Shown: in pieces, positions 1 through 9,446 of the stretch
Layout: every line of letters begins with the position of its first letter
Numbering within the stretch: position 1 is the first letter of the stretch
Source: a virus
Strand: one strand, 5' to 3'
Virus record (IMG/VR): IMGVR_UViG_3300050343_000199
Location: 62,001-126,000 of that record
Length of the DNA stretch: 64,000 nt
The notes under the pieces: generated by a model
Seen by the model: the letters and a program-made list of their open reading frames with translations, nothing else
What the model was told of the DNA's origin: nothing
Databases searched by the model: none
Made by a program: the position numbers and the translations under genes

Positions 1-3000
1 AAAACAATTCGGATCAAAATTAGACAAAGATAAAATATAATTAGACCTAAATGTTGACGTTAAAGTATTATCTCCATGGAAAGATCCACCTACGTTAATA
101 ACGTTAATATTTCTAGGGACTCCAATATCATCACTATTAATAAGACATTCAACACTAGACTCAGCAATTTTAACTTCTGGAGCTATAGAATATCCAAACC
201 CAGAATTTACAACTTCAACACCAGTGATTCTACCTTGGTCTATAATTGCTTTTAATTTTGCATTTCCTTCAACCGAAACAATAGGATTAACATATCCACT
301 TCCACCGGTTTTTACTGATACTCCAACAATTTTACCATTCTCTATAATAGATGTTGCAGTAGATTTATTGGTGGGCATAATACCCAAAACAGAAGGAACC
401 TTCTTGTAATCATTACCAATATTAATTACGGCAATAGTATTAATTTTTCCTATTGAAAATTTTGATTTACTAGTATATTCAATTGATCCACTTCCATCAT
501 TAGTAGCGAGTGTAGCAGTATCGTAAACAACTTTAGTTGGCGTGATATACAATGCAGACTTACTACCCTGCAATGGATCTGGAACTACTTTAATAAAAGA
601 TCCTTCAGATTGAACATTATTTAACTTATCAAAGTAAAAATATGTCCTAAAAGAAACTTCTGACTTTGTGCTATAGTTATTTGTAGCAATACGTGGACCA
701 AACCCAAACTTAACATCTAAGACATTGTTTCCTCTAATCGCTTCTAAAGTTTTTAGATTTAAATTTTTGCTAGGTGAAATATCAAATTCAACATCATTCA
801 TTGATGAGTGGGAAGTATCAAAAATATAACGATAGTCTTCTTTAATTTCAATTAATTGATTTCTCACAAACAAAGTATTATCTAAAGAAAATTCAAAACA
901 ACGAATCGGATCTTGTACAGAAATTATTCCTGCAAGTCTTTGTTCTTGATCAAAAAATACAGTACTTAGATCAATTGGAGTGATACTATTGACTGTTTGT
1001 CCATAATTGTATACAAACACAATTTTTTGTGTTCTAGAATCATATGAAAAAATACTAGCATCACCAACTGCAGTACCAGGAGAAATAACATAACCGGCAT
1101 TATAAGTTGACACAGTAGCACCATTAAAATGATTTAATGGTGTTGCTCCTCTAGCAACATTAATAGATTTTGTTGAATTGACTACTCGCGATAAAACTGT
1201 AATAACTTCATTTCCAATGCTTAATTTATCACCAGGATTAATTCCTACATTACTACTAAGATTTACAACTGTTTCTGATGAAGAAAGACCAATATGATCA
1301 ACATTAATTTGTACAGCAGGAGTATTAGTATTTGTTTTACTAAGAGCTGTATCTCCAACAGTTAAAACATCAAACAGTTCATAACCAGTACCTTTTTCGG
1401 TTATAGTAACAGATGTTACATTACCGGTAGAAGAAACAACAATATTTGCTTTTGCTCCCGATCCACTACCCCCTACTAATGCAAGGTCATTATATGTGTT
1501 AGTGGTGTAGTCTTCTCCCCCATTTAAGATACTAACTTTTCCAACACCATTGTCGTTTAAAACCCTAGTGATACCAGGGGTTTGTAGCGTTGCTTCTTGG
1601 TAAACTCTAGATCTTAAATAATATGTTGTTGTAGTGGATGCATCATCCGGATTGATGTCAATATCAATAATATCACTTTCAGCAATACCGTGTGCATCTG
1701 TTGTGGTTAAGATTGCTACATTATCTTTTAAATTGAAGATAATTAAATCATCACTCAGTAAATTAATTGTTATTATTTTAGAACCAGTAGTATTAATTAA
1801 ATCTGAACTTCTTAAAAATAAAGTATCAGATACAACAAAAGAACCAGTAAGAACTTTAATTTTTACGACGTTTTGTTTCGTGGTAGTTTCTAAAACCTCT
1901 CCCGATGCTACTGGAGCACTAAGACCATCAGTAAATTCTAATGTAGCTCCTTTAGTATAAGAAGAGTTTTTATCTAAAAATAGACTAATAACCTTTACAT
2001 TAGATGATAATACATCTGTACTATTAAAAGTACCACTTACATCACGTAGGGCAAATTTAGTTCCCGAAAATACATTTCCTACAATCTTACCAGTAGATCC
2101 AGTTACACTTTGAGTAATGATGTCCCCATCAAATAAGTATGCAATTGATTTTAATTCAACGAATAATGCTTTGGTGTCTTGAGATTCAATACTATCTACA
2201 GATCTTCCTTGTACAGAAGAAACCTCAGCACTTGCTCCAAATCCATCAGTATCTAAATTATCAATAATTAACTCAGATCCAACAGAAAAATTATTAGTAC
2301 TATCTAAAACAGAAACAGAACTAATACTACCTCGTTTTACATCAGTGATCTTTGCTAATGCAAATTCTCCATTCTTAGTAATATTAGATGTTCTAAGTCT
2401 TTTAGCAAATGTTGGAACATTATCTTGTGAAAGTTCAGAATTATAATTTGAATCAACTGGTAAAGAATAATAATTATCACCTAAAATATAAGGAAATACT
2501 GGATCACCTTGAGTATCAAGAGTTGCAAAGTATGCATAAGTTCCTTCTGGGTAATCTGGTGTTACACAGTATCTTCCATTATTTTGATCTAAACTACCAT
2601 ACTCAGCAATATACGTAAAATCATCAATGAATGTTCCAATAGGATATTGACTAACTAATGGACCATTAGATCTACTATTATTTCTAGTATAACTACTAGT
2701 CATTCTAGTAATCGTACTTTGAGAATCTAAAGGATCTTGATGTCCAAATGGACCATAGATTGGATTTCCGTCATAAGCAAAACCAATAATAGGTGAGTGA
2801 GTTACTCCAGTATCTCCAGACCTAATAGTAGATGGTGCTGCATAATAAGCATAACCAGAACCACGATTTATTACATAGTTATTGAAAAAATATCCATTTT
2901 CGGAATCTAAAGAAGATTGATTTTTGTAAAACTTATCTTTTCTCCATTGTCTGATAGATGCAGTTGCTTCAGATCCGGATCCTACTGCAATAATATCTAC

Positions 3001-4968
3001 TTGTACATTTTCTTGTGAATATAAACTACCACCATTAATTTTCTCAAATCTATCAATAGCACCTGCAGTGGTAACAACTGCACGATATACTGCAAATCTT
3101 CCTCTACCTGCAGAATCTGTAATTCTTACTTCAGGTGCAGAAGAATAATACTCACCAGCATTTTCAACTACAATACTAGTAATTTCACCATTAGTGATAA
3201 TTGCTCTTGCCTGAGCATTTCTACCTGATAATACTTCTACAGTAGGAATTGAATTATAATCTCCGGGAGTATCAACAATAACAGACTCAACTACTTGACC
3301 TGCTAATCTAGTTCTTGCTAAGTTAGAAACCCCGTCAATTAATATAAATGGTGGTTTAACGTATCCAGATCCTCGTGATGTAACTGCAATAGATTGAATA
3401 GCACCTGAATTGACTACTTCCTCATCTTTGTAACTTAGAAAAGGAATACCATTAATTGCAATACCAATATCTCTATATAATGTCTTATAAATTTCTGTAG
3501 TTTGTATTGGATTCTTTCTGATGATCTTTAGTAGTTTTTGATCTTGAGCATCCGAAGGTGGAGTTGGAATGCTATGCGAAGGAAATCCTGATGATGCAAT
3601 ATAATATCCGCTACCATCTTCAAAAATTGCAGATACATTTGAGTTAAGTCCTGCAACCGCAGCAGAACCTGCACTAAAAACCCATCTTAAATTATTTTGA
3701 GCATCATTAATTCTAATATCATTAGTTAAAAATCCAGACTCGGAAATTTCTACTGATTCTCCAGGATTTGAATATGGAGATTCAACAGAATTGTTTAGTC
3801 CATATAAAAGACCAAATACCTGTAGTTGAATATTACCAGAAGATACTTCTAGGTTATAACTAACAGTTGTTTCAGGTTGATAAGAACCATTACCGTTTCT
3901 TGTTTTAATTACAAATTGATTTACATTTTTTTCTTCAAATGTAAAAATTTCAGATCCTATTACAAAAGATCCTTTTGTCTCCCAACCCATTGTAGAAAAA
4001 ACATTTACCCTATCACCAACAGTTGTTGATGGAGATATAGGACTTGTTAATTGAGTCTTTAAAGATGAATTAAAATTTCCATTAACACTAGATTCGTTTA
4101 GAATAATATCATATAATTCTTCATTATCAAAAGTACCACTATATTTGACATTATCTACAACTGCAGATGCATAATTACCTTCTACATTTTGAGTAATCTG
4201 CTTTCCAATTAAGTCGTTTGGGTCTCCATTAAGAATTTTTACTCTTAATGCATATGATTGAATCCAGTTAGATTCCGATGACTTTAACGTAAAATCTCTT
4301 GGATATGCAACATCAGGATTCGGATCATCTTGAATTAAACATTTAAATAGAAACTTAATAGAACTATCAGTTCCTTTTGCTCTATAAAAATCGGTAATAT
4401 TTTTTAGTAAAGTTCTCTTGTCAACTCCTTCCTTCAGGTATGCTTCAGGGAAATCTGCAAGGTATTGTGCTTCAAAACTTTTAACTAAAGAATATAAAAA
4501 TAGATTACTAATATTTTGTACAGTAGACCCATTAACATGAGTATCTGCTTGTGTGGTTACAAAAGTACTACTATTATAAAGATCACCAATAGTAGTATTA
4601 CCACTGACACCACGACTTACTTCTAAAAATTGAGTATCTGTTCTTTCTGCATAAAAACAAATCTCATTATCAATTTTGATGTATCCACCAATCTTAGGAA
4701 ATGAAGTTGCATCAGCAACAGTAATTGTTGTGCTTAATTCACCTAAAGATCCAACAATGGTAGTTGACTCTTTAAGAATATTCGTTTCGTAAAAATCAAT
4801 ATCACGATACGATTGAAGATTCGCAATGATATCAACCGGTTGACCTTGTAATTCTAATTGCTCATAATATTTTTGTATGAACTTACTAAAAAGTTCATAC
4901 TCTTCATTAATAAAGTCCGGTAATTGTGACTCAACTAGATATGAGATTTTATTAGCAGTTTTGACCAT
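1..4968 (-). CDS. Large baseplate-associated structural protein with YHYH-type segment (3' end outside window)
   Basis: Reading frame begins at the ATG at 4968 and stays open to position 1, so at least 1656 residues are present and the C-terminus is cut by the window edge. It lies directly downstream of gp6 in the place T4 has gene 7, but I cannot show homology to gp7. Around residues 715-745 is a GFAYDGNPIYGP-type segment typical of the YHYH domain. Both before and after it are many short beta repeats of the form GxGYxxxPxVxI followed by small-residue stretches and GxIxxVxV. These same repeats occur in the gp5-like hub and in a tail fibre of this window. Inferred role: virion (baseplate wedge or peripheral) protein. 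Firm as structural, uncertain in detail. Confidence 0.75.
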   Translation of the reverse strand, partial: MVKTANKISYLVESQLPDFINEEYELFSKFIQKYYEQLELQGQPVDIIANLQSYRDIDFYETNILKESTTIVGSLGELSTTITVADATSFPKIGGYIKIDNEICFYAERTDTQFLEVSRGVSGNTTIGDLYNSSTFVTTQADTHVNGSTVQNISNLFLYSLVKSFEAQYLADFPEAYLKEGVDKRTLLKNITDFYRAKGTDSSIKFLFKCLIQDDPNPDVAYPRDFTLKSSESNWIQSYALRVKILNGDPNDLIGKQITQNVEGNYASAVVDNVKYSGTFDNEELYDIILNESSVNGNFNSSLKTQLTSPISPSTTVGDRVNVFSTMGWETKGSFVIGSEIFTFEEKNVNQFVIKTRNGNGSYQPETTVSYNLEVSSGNIQLQVFGLLYGLNNSVESPYSNPGESVEISESGFLTNDIRINDAQNNLRWVFSAGSAAVAGLNSNVSAIFEDGSGYYIASSGFPSHSIPTPPSDAQDQKLLKIIRKNPIQTTEIYKTLYRDIGIAINGIPFLSYKDEEVVNSGAIQSIAVTSRGSGYVKPPFILIDGVSNLARTRLAGQVVESVIVDTPGDYNSIPTVEVLSGRNAQARAIITNGEITSIVVENAGEYYSSAPEVRITDSAGRGRFAVYRAVVTTAGAIDRFEKINGGSLYSQENVQVDIIAVGSGSEATASIRQWRKDKFYKNQSSLDSENGYFFNNYVINRGSGYAYYAAPSTIRSGDTGVTHSPIIGFAYDGNPIYGPFGHQDPLDSQSTITRMTSSYTRNNSRSNGPLVSQYPIGTFIDDFTYIAEYGSLDQNNGRYCVTPDYPEGTYAYFATLDTQGDPVFPYILGDNYYSLPVDSNYNSELSQDNVPTFAKRLRTSNITKNGEFALAKITDVKRGSISSVSVLDSTNNFSVGSELIIDNLDTDGFGASAEVSSVQGRSVDSIESQDTKALFVELKSIAYLFDGDIITQSVTGSTGKIVGNVFSGTKFALRDVSGTFNSTDVLSSNVKVISLFLDKNSSYTKGATLEFTDGLSAPVASGEVLETTTKQNVVKIKVLTGSFVVSDTLFLRSSDLINTTGSKIITINLLSDDLIIFNLKDNVAILTTTDAHGIAESDIIDIDINPDDASTTTTYYLRSRVYQEATLQTPGITRVLNDNGVGKVSILNGGEDYTTNTYNDLALVGGSGSGAKANIVVSSTGNVTSVTITEKGTGYELFDVLTVGDTALSKTNTNTPAVQINVDHIGLSSSETVVNLSSNVGINPGDKLSIGNEVITVLSRVVNSTKSINVARGATPLNHFNGATVSTYNAGYVISPGTAVGDASIFSYDSRTQKIVFVYNYGQTVNSITPIDLSTVFFDQEQRLAGIISVQDPIRCFEFSLDNTLFVRNQLIEIKEDYRYIFDTSHSSMNDVEFDISPSKNLNLKTLEAIRGNNVLDVKFGFGPRIATNNYSTKSEVSFRTYFYFDKLNNVQSEGSFIKVVPDPLQGSKSALYITPTKVVYDTATLATNDGSGSIEYTSKSKFSIGKINTIAVINIGNDYKKVPSVLGIMPTNKSTATSIIENGKIVGVSVKTGGSGYVNPIVSVEGNAKLKAIIDQGRITGVEVVNSGFGYSIAPEVKIAESSVECLINSDDIGVPRNINVINVGGSFHGDNTLTSTFRSNYILSLSNFDPNCF

Positions 4969-4974
4969 CTACTA

Positions 4975-6777
4975 CTACTCTTTGTATGCTACAAATGTAC
5001 TCTTTGAGATATCTACGTCTAGATATACTTCACGTTTAACTTCAACATCATTACTGGATGGTTTTACTCTCAGTTCAATACGATTGTCTGAGAATGTTCC
5101 TTTCAGAATAGTGAAGTCATACAATTTAATCTCACCTTTGACATAATCAACATCACCAACAGAATCGTTTAGGAGAATTTTATCTCCAGTTAGTGAATCT
5201 AGTCTATATAGGACGATTTTGCCATCTCTATCTTCCAAATACGATGTGTAATTGGGATGTTCAAAAACAGTCATACCAGTAGATGTTACAACTGGATTAT
5301 CACAATCTTTTAAGAATTCATTTTGATAACAAATTTCGTAAAAAGAAGATGCATTGATTTGAGCATAAAAATCTTTTCTTAACGTAATTTCTGTAATGTT
5401 AGAATTGATTGAACGATCAGAACTATCAATTACACCTATGAATTTACTATATCTAAACTTACCATTAAATTTTTCGGTACTTGATGTTTTTAAGTACTCA
5501 TTAACTCCAGTTGAAACTTTTGCTGCAACTTCAGCTGGAAGAAGATTAGTTTTAGCACCATCAAAGTAAACCTTACTATTAATTTCAACAAAAAGAATAG
5601 ATGGGTCTAAAAACACAGGTTTTACAGAAGCAACTGTATAACTCCTTAACTTATCCGTTAGTTCTTTCTTAGTTACTGAAGATAAAGAATTTGCTACAGT
5701 TGGTTTCACAGCAATGAATACTTTACCATAATCAGGTGGTACTTGATCCTCACCACCAAATACAATGATATCACTCACTGCAGGATACAAATTTCTTACA
5801 ATAGCAGAATAATCATTTGATGTTACTGCTCTATTCTGAGAACCATAGAATTTTGGTGCATTGAATTTAATCTTTTCAATACTTTCAATTGCAGATCCAC
5901 CTTGTGCATTAGAAGTTGTTACAATATTATTAACAGCAAATGGTGATGATACTTTAATATCATTCTCATCTAAGAATACACCACTAAACGTAAATGACTT
6001 TGCACCATTAGATTGTGAACCTTTTGTTAAAATATAACTTATTTCAATTACATTTCCGTCAGTTAATTTTTTGCCGAGAATGCCATCCCCAAAAAATAAC
6101 TCATATTGCTCATCATCAATTTCATTGATGAAATATACTTTATCTTCACTTCCTACTTGAAGAATATTATCTGACTTCTTATATTCTTCATAGACACTAG
6201 AACCAGCAGACTCATACACTCTAACAATTAATGTATTTAAATCTGCTGCTGAATTCTGAATTTTAAATTTTTGATCTTTTAATGATCCATCATACGTAAA
6301 TGTACTCAATACATATGATCCTTCATTTAAAAGGACATTAGAGAACGTTGCAACGTTATTGACAACCGGAACTTTAATATCTTTTAGTGTAACATAACGA
6401 TAAAGAGTTTTATCGTAATTAGTTACAAATCCAGTTCCTGCTTTCAATTTAATTGAAGCGGGTCCTGAAACTGGAAATGTAACAGAAAATCCAAGTTCTG
6501 CACTTGGTGATGTAATTGATTTGGGAGTATACCCTAATTGCTTCGCTAACGATACTACGTTGTCTCTCAGCGTTGCTGAATCTAGGAATAGTTCATTGAC
6601 TACCATATTGGCATTAAATGCCGTGTAGTACGTATTGTATGCCAATACATCTAACAACTGACTTAATGCAGAACCTTCAAAATCATAATCGGTAAAATCC
6701 GATTGTGATCTCATGTAATCTTTGAGAGTACTCTTGATTTCGGTGAAATCTAGATTGTTTAATTGAGTATATGGCAT
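4975..6777 (-). CDS. 6: Baseplate wedge protein gp6
   Basis: 600 residues. The N-terminus (MPYTQLNNLDFTEIKSTLK followed by an SDFTDYDFEGS-like stretch and a DVLAYNTYYTAFNANM segment) is the characteristic opening of T4-like gp6 proteins. In T4, gp6 forms the inner wedge ring linking the baseplate wedges around the hub. The gene follows gp25 with a TAATG overlap and ends 7 nt before the next large structural gene, so all three are read as one late unit. Length is close to T4 gp6 (about 660). Confidence 0.93.
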   Translation of the reverse strand: MPYTQLNNLDFTEIKSTLKDYMRSQSDFTDYDFEGSALSQLLDVLAYNTYYTAFNANMVVNELFLDSATLRDNVVSLAKQLGYTPKSITSPSAELGFSVTFPVSGPASIKLKAGTGFVTNYDKTLYRYVTLKDIKVPVVNNVATFSNVLLNEGSYVLSTFTYDGSLKDQKFKIQNSAADLNTLIVRVYESAGSSVYEEYKKSDNILQVGSEDKVYFINEIDDEQYELFFGDGILGKKLTDGNVIEISYILTKGSQSNGAKSFTFSGVFLDENDIKVSSPFAVNNIVTTSNAQGGSAIESIEKIKFNAPKFYGSQNRAVTSNDYSAIVRNLYPAVSDIIVFGGEDQVPPDYGKVFIAVKPTVANSLSSVTKKELTDKLRSYTVASVKPVFLDPSILFVEINSKVYFDGAKTNLLPAEVAAKVSTGVNEYLKTSSTEKFNGKFRYSKFIGVIDSSDRSINSNITEITLRKDFYAQINASSFYEICYQNEFLKDCDNPVVTSTGMTVFEHPNYTSYLEDRDGKIVLYRLDSLTGDKILLNDSVGDVDYVKGEIKLYDFTILKGTFSDNRIELRVKPSSNDVEVKREVYLDVDISKSTFVAYKE

Positions 6778-7172
6778 TATCTCGTCCTAGACAGGAAGAA
6801 CTCTATTTGAACAGGTGGGACTTCTGTTCCTCTTATCTCATACGTCATTTCAACATCTAAACCGTTATCTTCAAAGTTGGGAATACAACTAATAGATGTT
6901 ACGGCGATTCTAGGTTCGTATTTTGCTAGAGACAATTGCATATTTCGTTTAATAATACCTGCAACTGCATAGTCCAAAGGTTCAAACAAAAATGATCTAA
7001 TGTCTGAACCATAATCAGGATTAAATAAACGCTCACCCTTATTTGTAAGTACTAAATTAACAATTGCTTGTTTAATTGCAGCATTATCTTTACTGACAAC
7101 TACATCGTCAGTAACAGGGTGTTTTTTGAAAGTAATATTGACATCTCTAAACGTGAGATTAGAAGTTGCCAT
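6777..7172 (-). CDS. 25: Baseplate wedge protein gp25
   Basis: 131 residues, the usual gp25 size. It contains the conserved AIKQAIVNLVLTNKGERLF segment followed by NPDYGSDIRSFLFEPLD, the hallmark of the gp25/GpW-like baseplate family with an EPR-like core. In T4 it helps anchor the sheath-side inner baseplate. It overlaps gp6 by one base (TAATG). A late-promoter-like CTAAATA lies about 24 nt upstream of its ATG, overlapping the stop of the preceding gene. Confidence 0.93.
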   Translation of the reverse strand: MATSNLTFRDVNITFKKHPVTDDVVVSKDNAAIKQAIVNLVLTNKGERLFNPDYGSDIRSFLFEPLDYAVAGIIKRNMQLSLAKYEPRIAVTSISCIPNFEDNGLDVEMTYEIRGTEVPPVQIEFFLSRTR

Positions 7173-7194
7173 TAAGAGTATACGGAGTCAATAG

Positions 7195-7839
7195 TTATTT
7201 AGCGATATCTTCCCATGGTGGAGCTGAATCTTTAGCGAGATCTTCCCAAATTATATTCCATGAAACACTAATCCTACACTCGTCTCCATTATGTGGAGTT
7301 ACGTAATGAGGTAACCAACTTTCAAAAACTAAACCTTCACCTTCACTTGCCTTAAAATTCAAAGTTGGCATTTCAAACGTACTACCCATAGCTCCTGCTC
7401 TTGTATCAGGGAATGCAATTGATCCGGATTTTTCATCGCAAGTACTCGGCACCTTTACATAGTAAACACCACTTAGACGGAAACCAGGATGACTATGGTA
7501 GTTTGAATAACCACCTTTAGCTAGTTTTATTGCCCAAGTTTCTAGAATATATTTTTCTTCAAATAGATCACGTCCTGCAAACGCACTACATGCTCCTATA
7601 ATCATAGCATGTAACTCTTTAGACCAATCATAATCTAAATTTGTTAAATTAATATCTGAGTGCCACCCATGTCCACCTAAAGAAAATGTTTTATTATCCG
7701 GATTTTTTTTACTTTGCTCAATAACATAGTTAGCAATTTTCTTATTCATCTTCTTAAAATTAAGATTATTACAAAATGCTAGAAGTTGAGTAGGAAAAAA
7801 CTGCTTCTTATTAATTAATAAACCTGAAGTACTTGTCAT
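7195..7839 (-). CDS. 2OG-Fe(II) oxygenase, TIGR02466-like
   Basis: 214 residues from the ATG at 7839, chosen because it overlaps the upstream stop as ATGA and has GGAG 3-4 nt before it. Candidate iron ligands are H115 and H117 in a YHSHPG motif and a distal histidine (H178 or H183) in LPHYVTPH, with an Arg at about 189 for 2-oxoglutarate. This layout matches the putative 2OG-Fe(II) oxygenase family common in marine cyanophages. The substrate is unknown; nucleic acid or protein hydroxylation is only a guess. It is read with the small genes upstream and lies just before gp25. Confidence 0.8.
   Translation of the reverse strand: MTSTSGLLINKKQFFPTQLLAFCNNLNFKKMNKKIANYVIEQSKKNPDNKTFSLGGHGWHSDINLTNLDYDWSKELHAMIIGACSAFAGRDLFEEKYILETWAIKLAKGGYSNYHSHPGFRLSGVYYVKVPSTCDEKSGSIAFPDTRAGAMGSTFEMPTLNFKASEGEGLVFESWLPHYVTPHNGDECRISVSWNIIWEDLAKDSAPPWEDIAK
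7196..7202 (-). promoter_or_regulatory. T4-type late promoter element CTAAATA upstream of gp25
   Basis: The minus strand reads CTAAATA here, overlapping the TAA stop of the upstream oxygenase gene and 24 nt before the gp25 ATG. The same element or ATAAATA recurs at the same distance before other structural operons of this window. Assignment is by motif and spacing only. Confidence 0.55.
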
Positions 7840-8024
7840 TGACTCCAACGTTCTACAAATTTACCCATCTCACTATCTGGGTTTGGATACAACTCTTCCT
7901 TACGCTTATTCCTATTTCGTTTTGCTGCCATGTCAAGATACTTATCACTATCAGTCTCAGTGATGAGAGTCATTCCTTCATCAATAAAACTTTGACCTTT
8001 ATCAACTTTATGATGATTACCCAT
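7836..8024 (-). CDS. Small charged protein, unknown function
   Basis: 62 residues from the ATG at 8024. This start has a strong GGAG five bases upstream and gives an 8-nt overlap with the preceding gene (ATGGGTAA). The in-frame ATG at 8087 has no ribosome-binding site and would create a 71-nt overlap. It contains a basic patch (KRNRNKRKEE) in the second half and is otherwise hydrophilic. No family recognised. It overlaps the downstream oxygenase by 4 nt. Confidence 0.7.
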   Translation of the reverse strand: MGNHHKVDKGQSFIDEGMTLITETDSDKYLDMAAKRNRNKRKEELYPNPDSEMGKFVERWSQ

Positions 8025-8550
8025 TGTAGCTCCAGTGTTTGTTTGGTTGTTCCCACCAGAAGTGTAAGTCTTCTGTGTTGTCGTCATAATATTCAGATAC
8101 TAATTCGCTTTTAAATTTACTATGAATGTTTTCACACAATGAAAGAGTATGATAATTCTTGTCTGAAAACTTCTCCATCGCTTCTGTGATCCAAGTATAG
8201 TTACCCCCACGGATAACTCCCGCTTCACATAGGATAAAGTTATCCCAGTCTAATACCCAATCCGCATAATTCAATATAAAGATGTCCTTATACGGATCTA
8301 CACCTTCATCAGGAAACGGAACGTTCACTGATTCAACATGAAAGCACTCTCTGTCCATGGATAATCCGTGACAAAGGTGCTGGGTTACAATACTAGAATA
8401 ATCAGGAGAAATACAAAGCAAACATGTCTTACTAGGATGAATATCCCAATCGGACATCTTCACCTTATATATCATTTCCTGAATTAATGCCATCTCCTTA
8501 TCTTGGGAGATAAACAATAAGTCTCGGCGCTTCGGCGTTTTGAGACTCAC
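8017..8550 (-). CDS. Conserved-looking hypothetical protein
   Basis: 177 residues with a GTG start overlapping the upstream stop (GTGA). The protein is globular, relatively rich in Cys and Trp, with a DIFILNYADWVLDWDNFIL stretch followed by CEAGVIRGGNYTWI. I do not recognise a family. It sits in a chain of overlapping genes between a small basic protein and the 2OG oxygenase, which suggests co-expression late in infection. Confidence 0.7.
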   Translation of the reverse strand: MSLKTPKRRDLLFISQDKEMALIQEMIYKVKMSDWDIHPSKTCLLCISPDYSSIVTQHLCHGLSMDRECFHVESVNVPFPDEGVDPYKDIFILNYADWVLDWDNFILCEAGVIRGGNYTWITEAMEKFSDKNYHTLSLCENIHSKFKSELVSEYYDDNTEDLHFWWEQPNKHWSYNG

Positions 8551-8693
8551 TTACCCTGACCGCGATAACGCTTCTTAGCGCCATTACGACTCGTAGATGC
8601 ATACTTCGTATGCTTTCCCATACCTTGACGACTCTTCTTCGGTTTTGCTTCAATCTCTAAAGTACCCGATAGTCCTGATTTTGCTTTTGCCAT
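8547..8693 (-). CDS. Small basic protein, UvsY.-2-like
   Basis: 48 residues, very rich in Lys and Arg, beginning MAKAKSGLSGTLEIEAKPKK and ending KKRYRGQGK. Small basic proteins of this kind lie near gp25 in T4-like phages (the uvsY.-2 position). That identification rests on size, charge and synteny and is tentative. The stop overlaps the GTG of the next gene. The strong charge suggests nucleic acid binding. Confidence 0.65.
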   Translation of the reverse strand: MAKAKSGLSGTLEIEAKPKKSRQGMGKHTKYASTSRNGAKKRYRGQGK

Positions 8694-8696
8694 GAA

Positions 8697-9161
8697 TTAA
8701 CTCTTAGTACCAATGATTATTGTAGGATAGATTGTTAAACCTGTCAAGGGTCTAGGATTAGGTATCCCGCCTACGGCTTGTACTGCATCGCCACTGACAG
8801 GGACTAACACCTTATCCATGTATACGCCACGTGCTGCTGGGTTCTGTACACCAGTTATACCTGTACGTACCAATGGTGGTGGTAATGGTGGAATTAGATT
8901 GTCCCACGTGCCCGGTACAGGTGCCGGAGGTAGTCCAGGGTTCACTATAATGACTGGGAGACCTGCAGGTACTTCCTTGGTGGCACCGGTACGTATTGTA
9001 GGAAGTGGTGTAGGGTAATTTGTAGCACCCTGAATAGGATATGGTGGATACTTTGAATTTGATTGCTCTGGTATAACAGAAGCTGAATCAATTGCAGATC
9101 CATCTACAATCATACCAGGTGTTATAAAATCTACGCCCGGTACTGGCGGTGTATCACTCAT
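8697..9161 (-). CDS. Proline-rich protein, possible virion component
   Basis: 154 residues, about one fifth proline, with PLPTIRTGATKEVPAGLP and PPLPPPLVRTG stretches. A PAAR tetrapeptide at residues 108-111 is not embedded in a recognisable PAAR-repeat fold. The last 40 residues (GIPNPRPLTGLTIYPTIIIG) look like an extended beta tail. It overlaps the upstream coiled-coil gene by 8 nt (ATGAGTGA). Function unknown; a structural or spike-tip role is possible but not shown. Confidence 0.65.
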   Translation of the reverse strand: MSDTPPVPGVDFITPGMIVDGSAIDSASVIPEQSNSKYPPYPIQGATNYPTPLPTIRTGATKEVPAGLPVIIVNPGLPPAPVPGTWDNLIPPLPPPLVRTGITGVQNPAARGVYMDKVLVPVSGDAVQAVGGIPNPRPLTGLTIYPTIIIGTKS

Positions 9162-9360
9162 TCCTTAATTCCTCCACTGCTTTGTACAAATCATTCAACG
9201 TCTCCGCCAAAGTCAGATAACTCTGGGATGACGGTGGCTTGTACATTAATTGGGGGTTCTCTAAGTTGGATACCCTCTGCTCCACCATCGTCAACCTCTT
9301 GAGCAGCTCTTGGAGTTGATCGTTGAACTTCTGCGTTGTTGATTGGTTCTCTTGAGTCAT
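9154..9360 (-). CDS. Small coiled-coil protein
   Basis: 68 residues with a leading heptad-patterned segment (KFNDQLQELLKRLTMVEQRV) and a second helix at the C-terminus (LAETLNDLYKAVEEL). The ATG has AGGA about 8 nt upstream, and the stop overlaps the next gene by 8 nt, which favours this frame over the overlapping one. Together with the 87-residue coiled-coil gene upstream it may form a small structural or assembly complex. Function unknown. Confidence 0.65.
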   Translation of the reverse strand: MTQENQSTTQKFNDQLQELLKRLTMVEQRVSNLENPQLMYKPPSSQSYLTLAETLNDLYKAVEELRNE

Positions 9361-9445
9361 TATCTAATCCTGAAAATCTTTTTGCTGCTGCTCCCTCAAA
9401 TTGATCGCAGAAGGCGTCAAAGTTGTTTAGAATCTCTTCATACAC
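9191..9445 (-). CDS. Overlapping small reading frame, acidic, uncertain
   Basis: 84 residues from a GTG at 9445 that has GGAG six bases upstream and follows immediately on the previous stop. The first 28 codons are not covered by any other gene, but the rest overlaps the coiled-coil gene at 9154-9360 in another frame for 170 nt. The N-terminus (YEEILNNFDAFCDQFEGAAA) looks protein-like; the C-terminal part is low complexity. It could be a real overlapping gene, a remnant, or the first half of a frameshifted product. Confidence 0.35.
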   Translation of the reverse strand: MYEEILNNFDAFCDQFEGAAAKRFSGLDNDSREPINNAEVQRSTPRAAQEVDDGGAEGIQLREPPINVQATVIPELSDFGGDVE

Positions 9446-9446
9446 A

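Noticed and set aside
7836-8087. Longer version of the small gene starting at 8087
   Set aside because: No ribosome-binding site there and a 71-nt overlap, while ATG 8024 has GGAG at ideal spacing.
8828-8839. PAAR tetrapeptide as evidence for a PAAR spike-tip protein
   Set aside because: Only the four residues match; the surrounding sequence lacks the repeat spacing and His/Cys pattern of PAAR domains.
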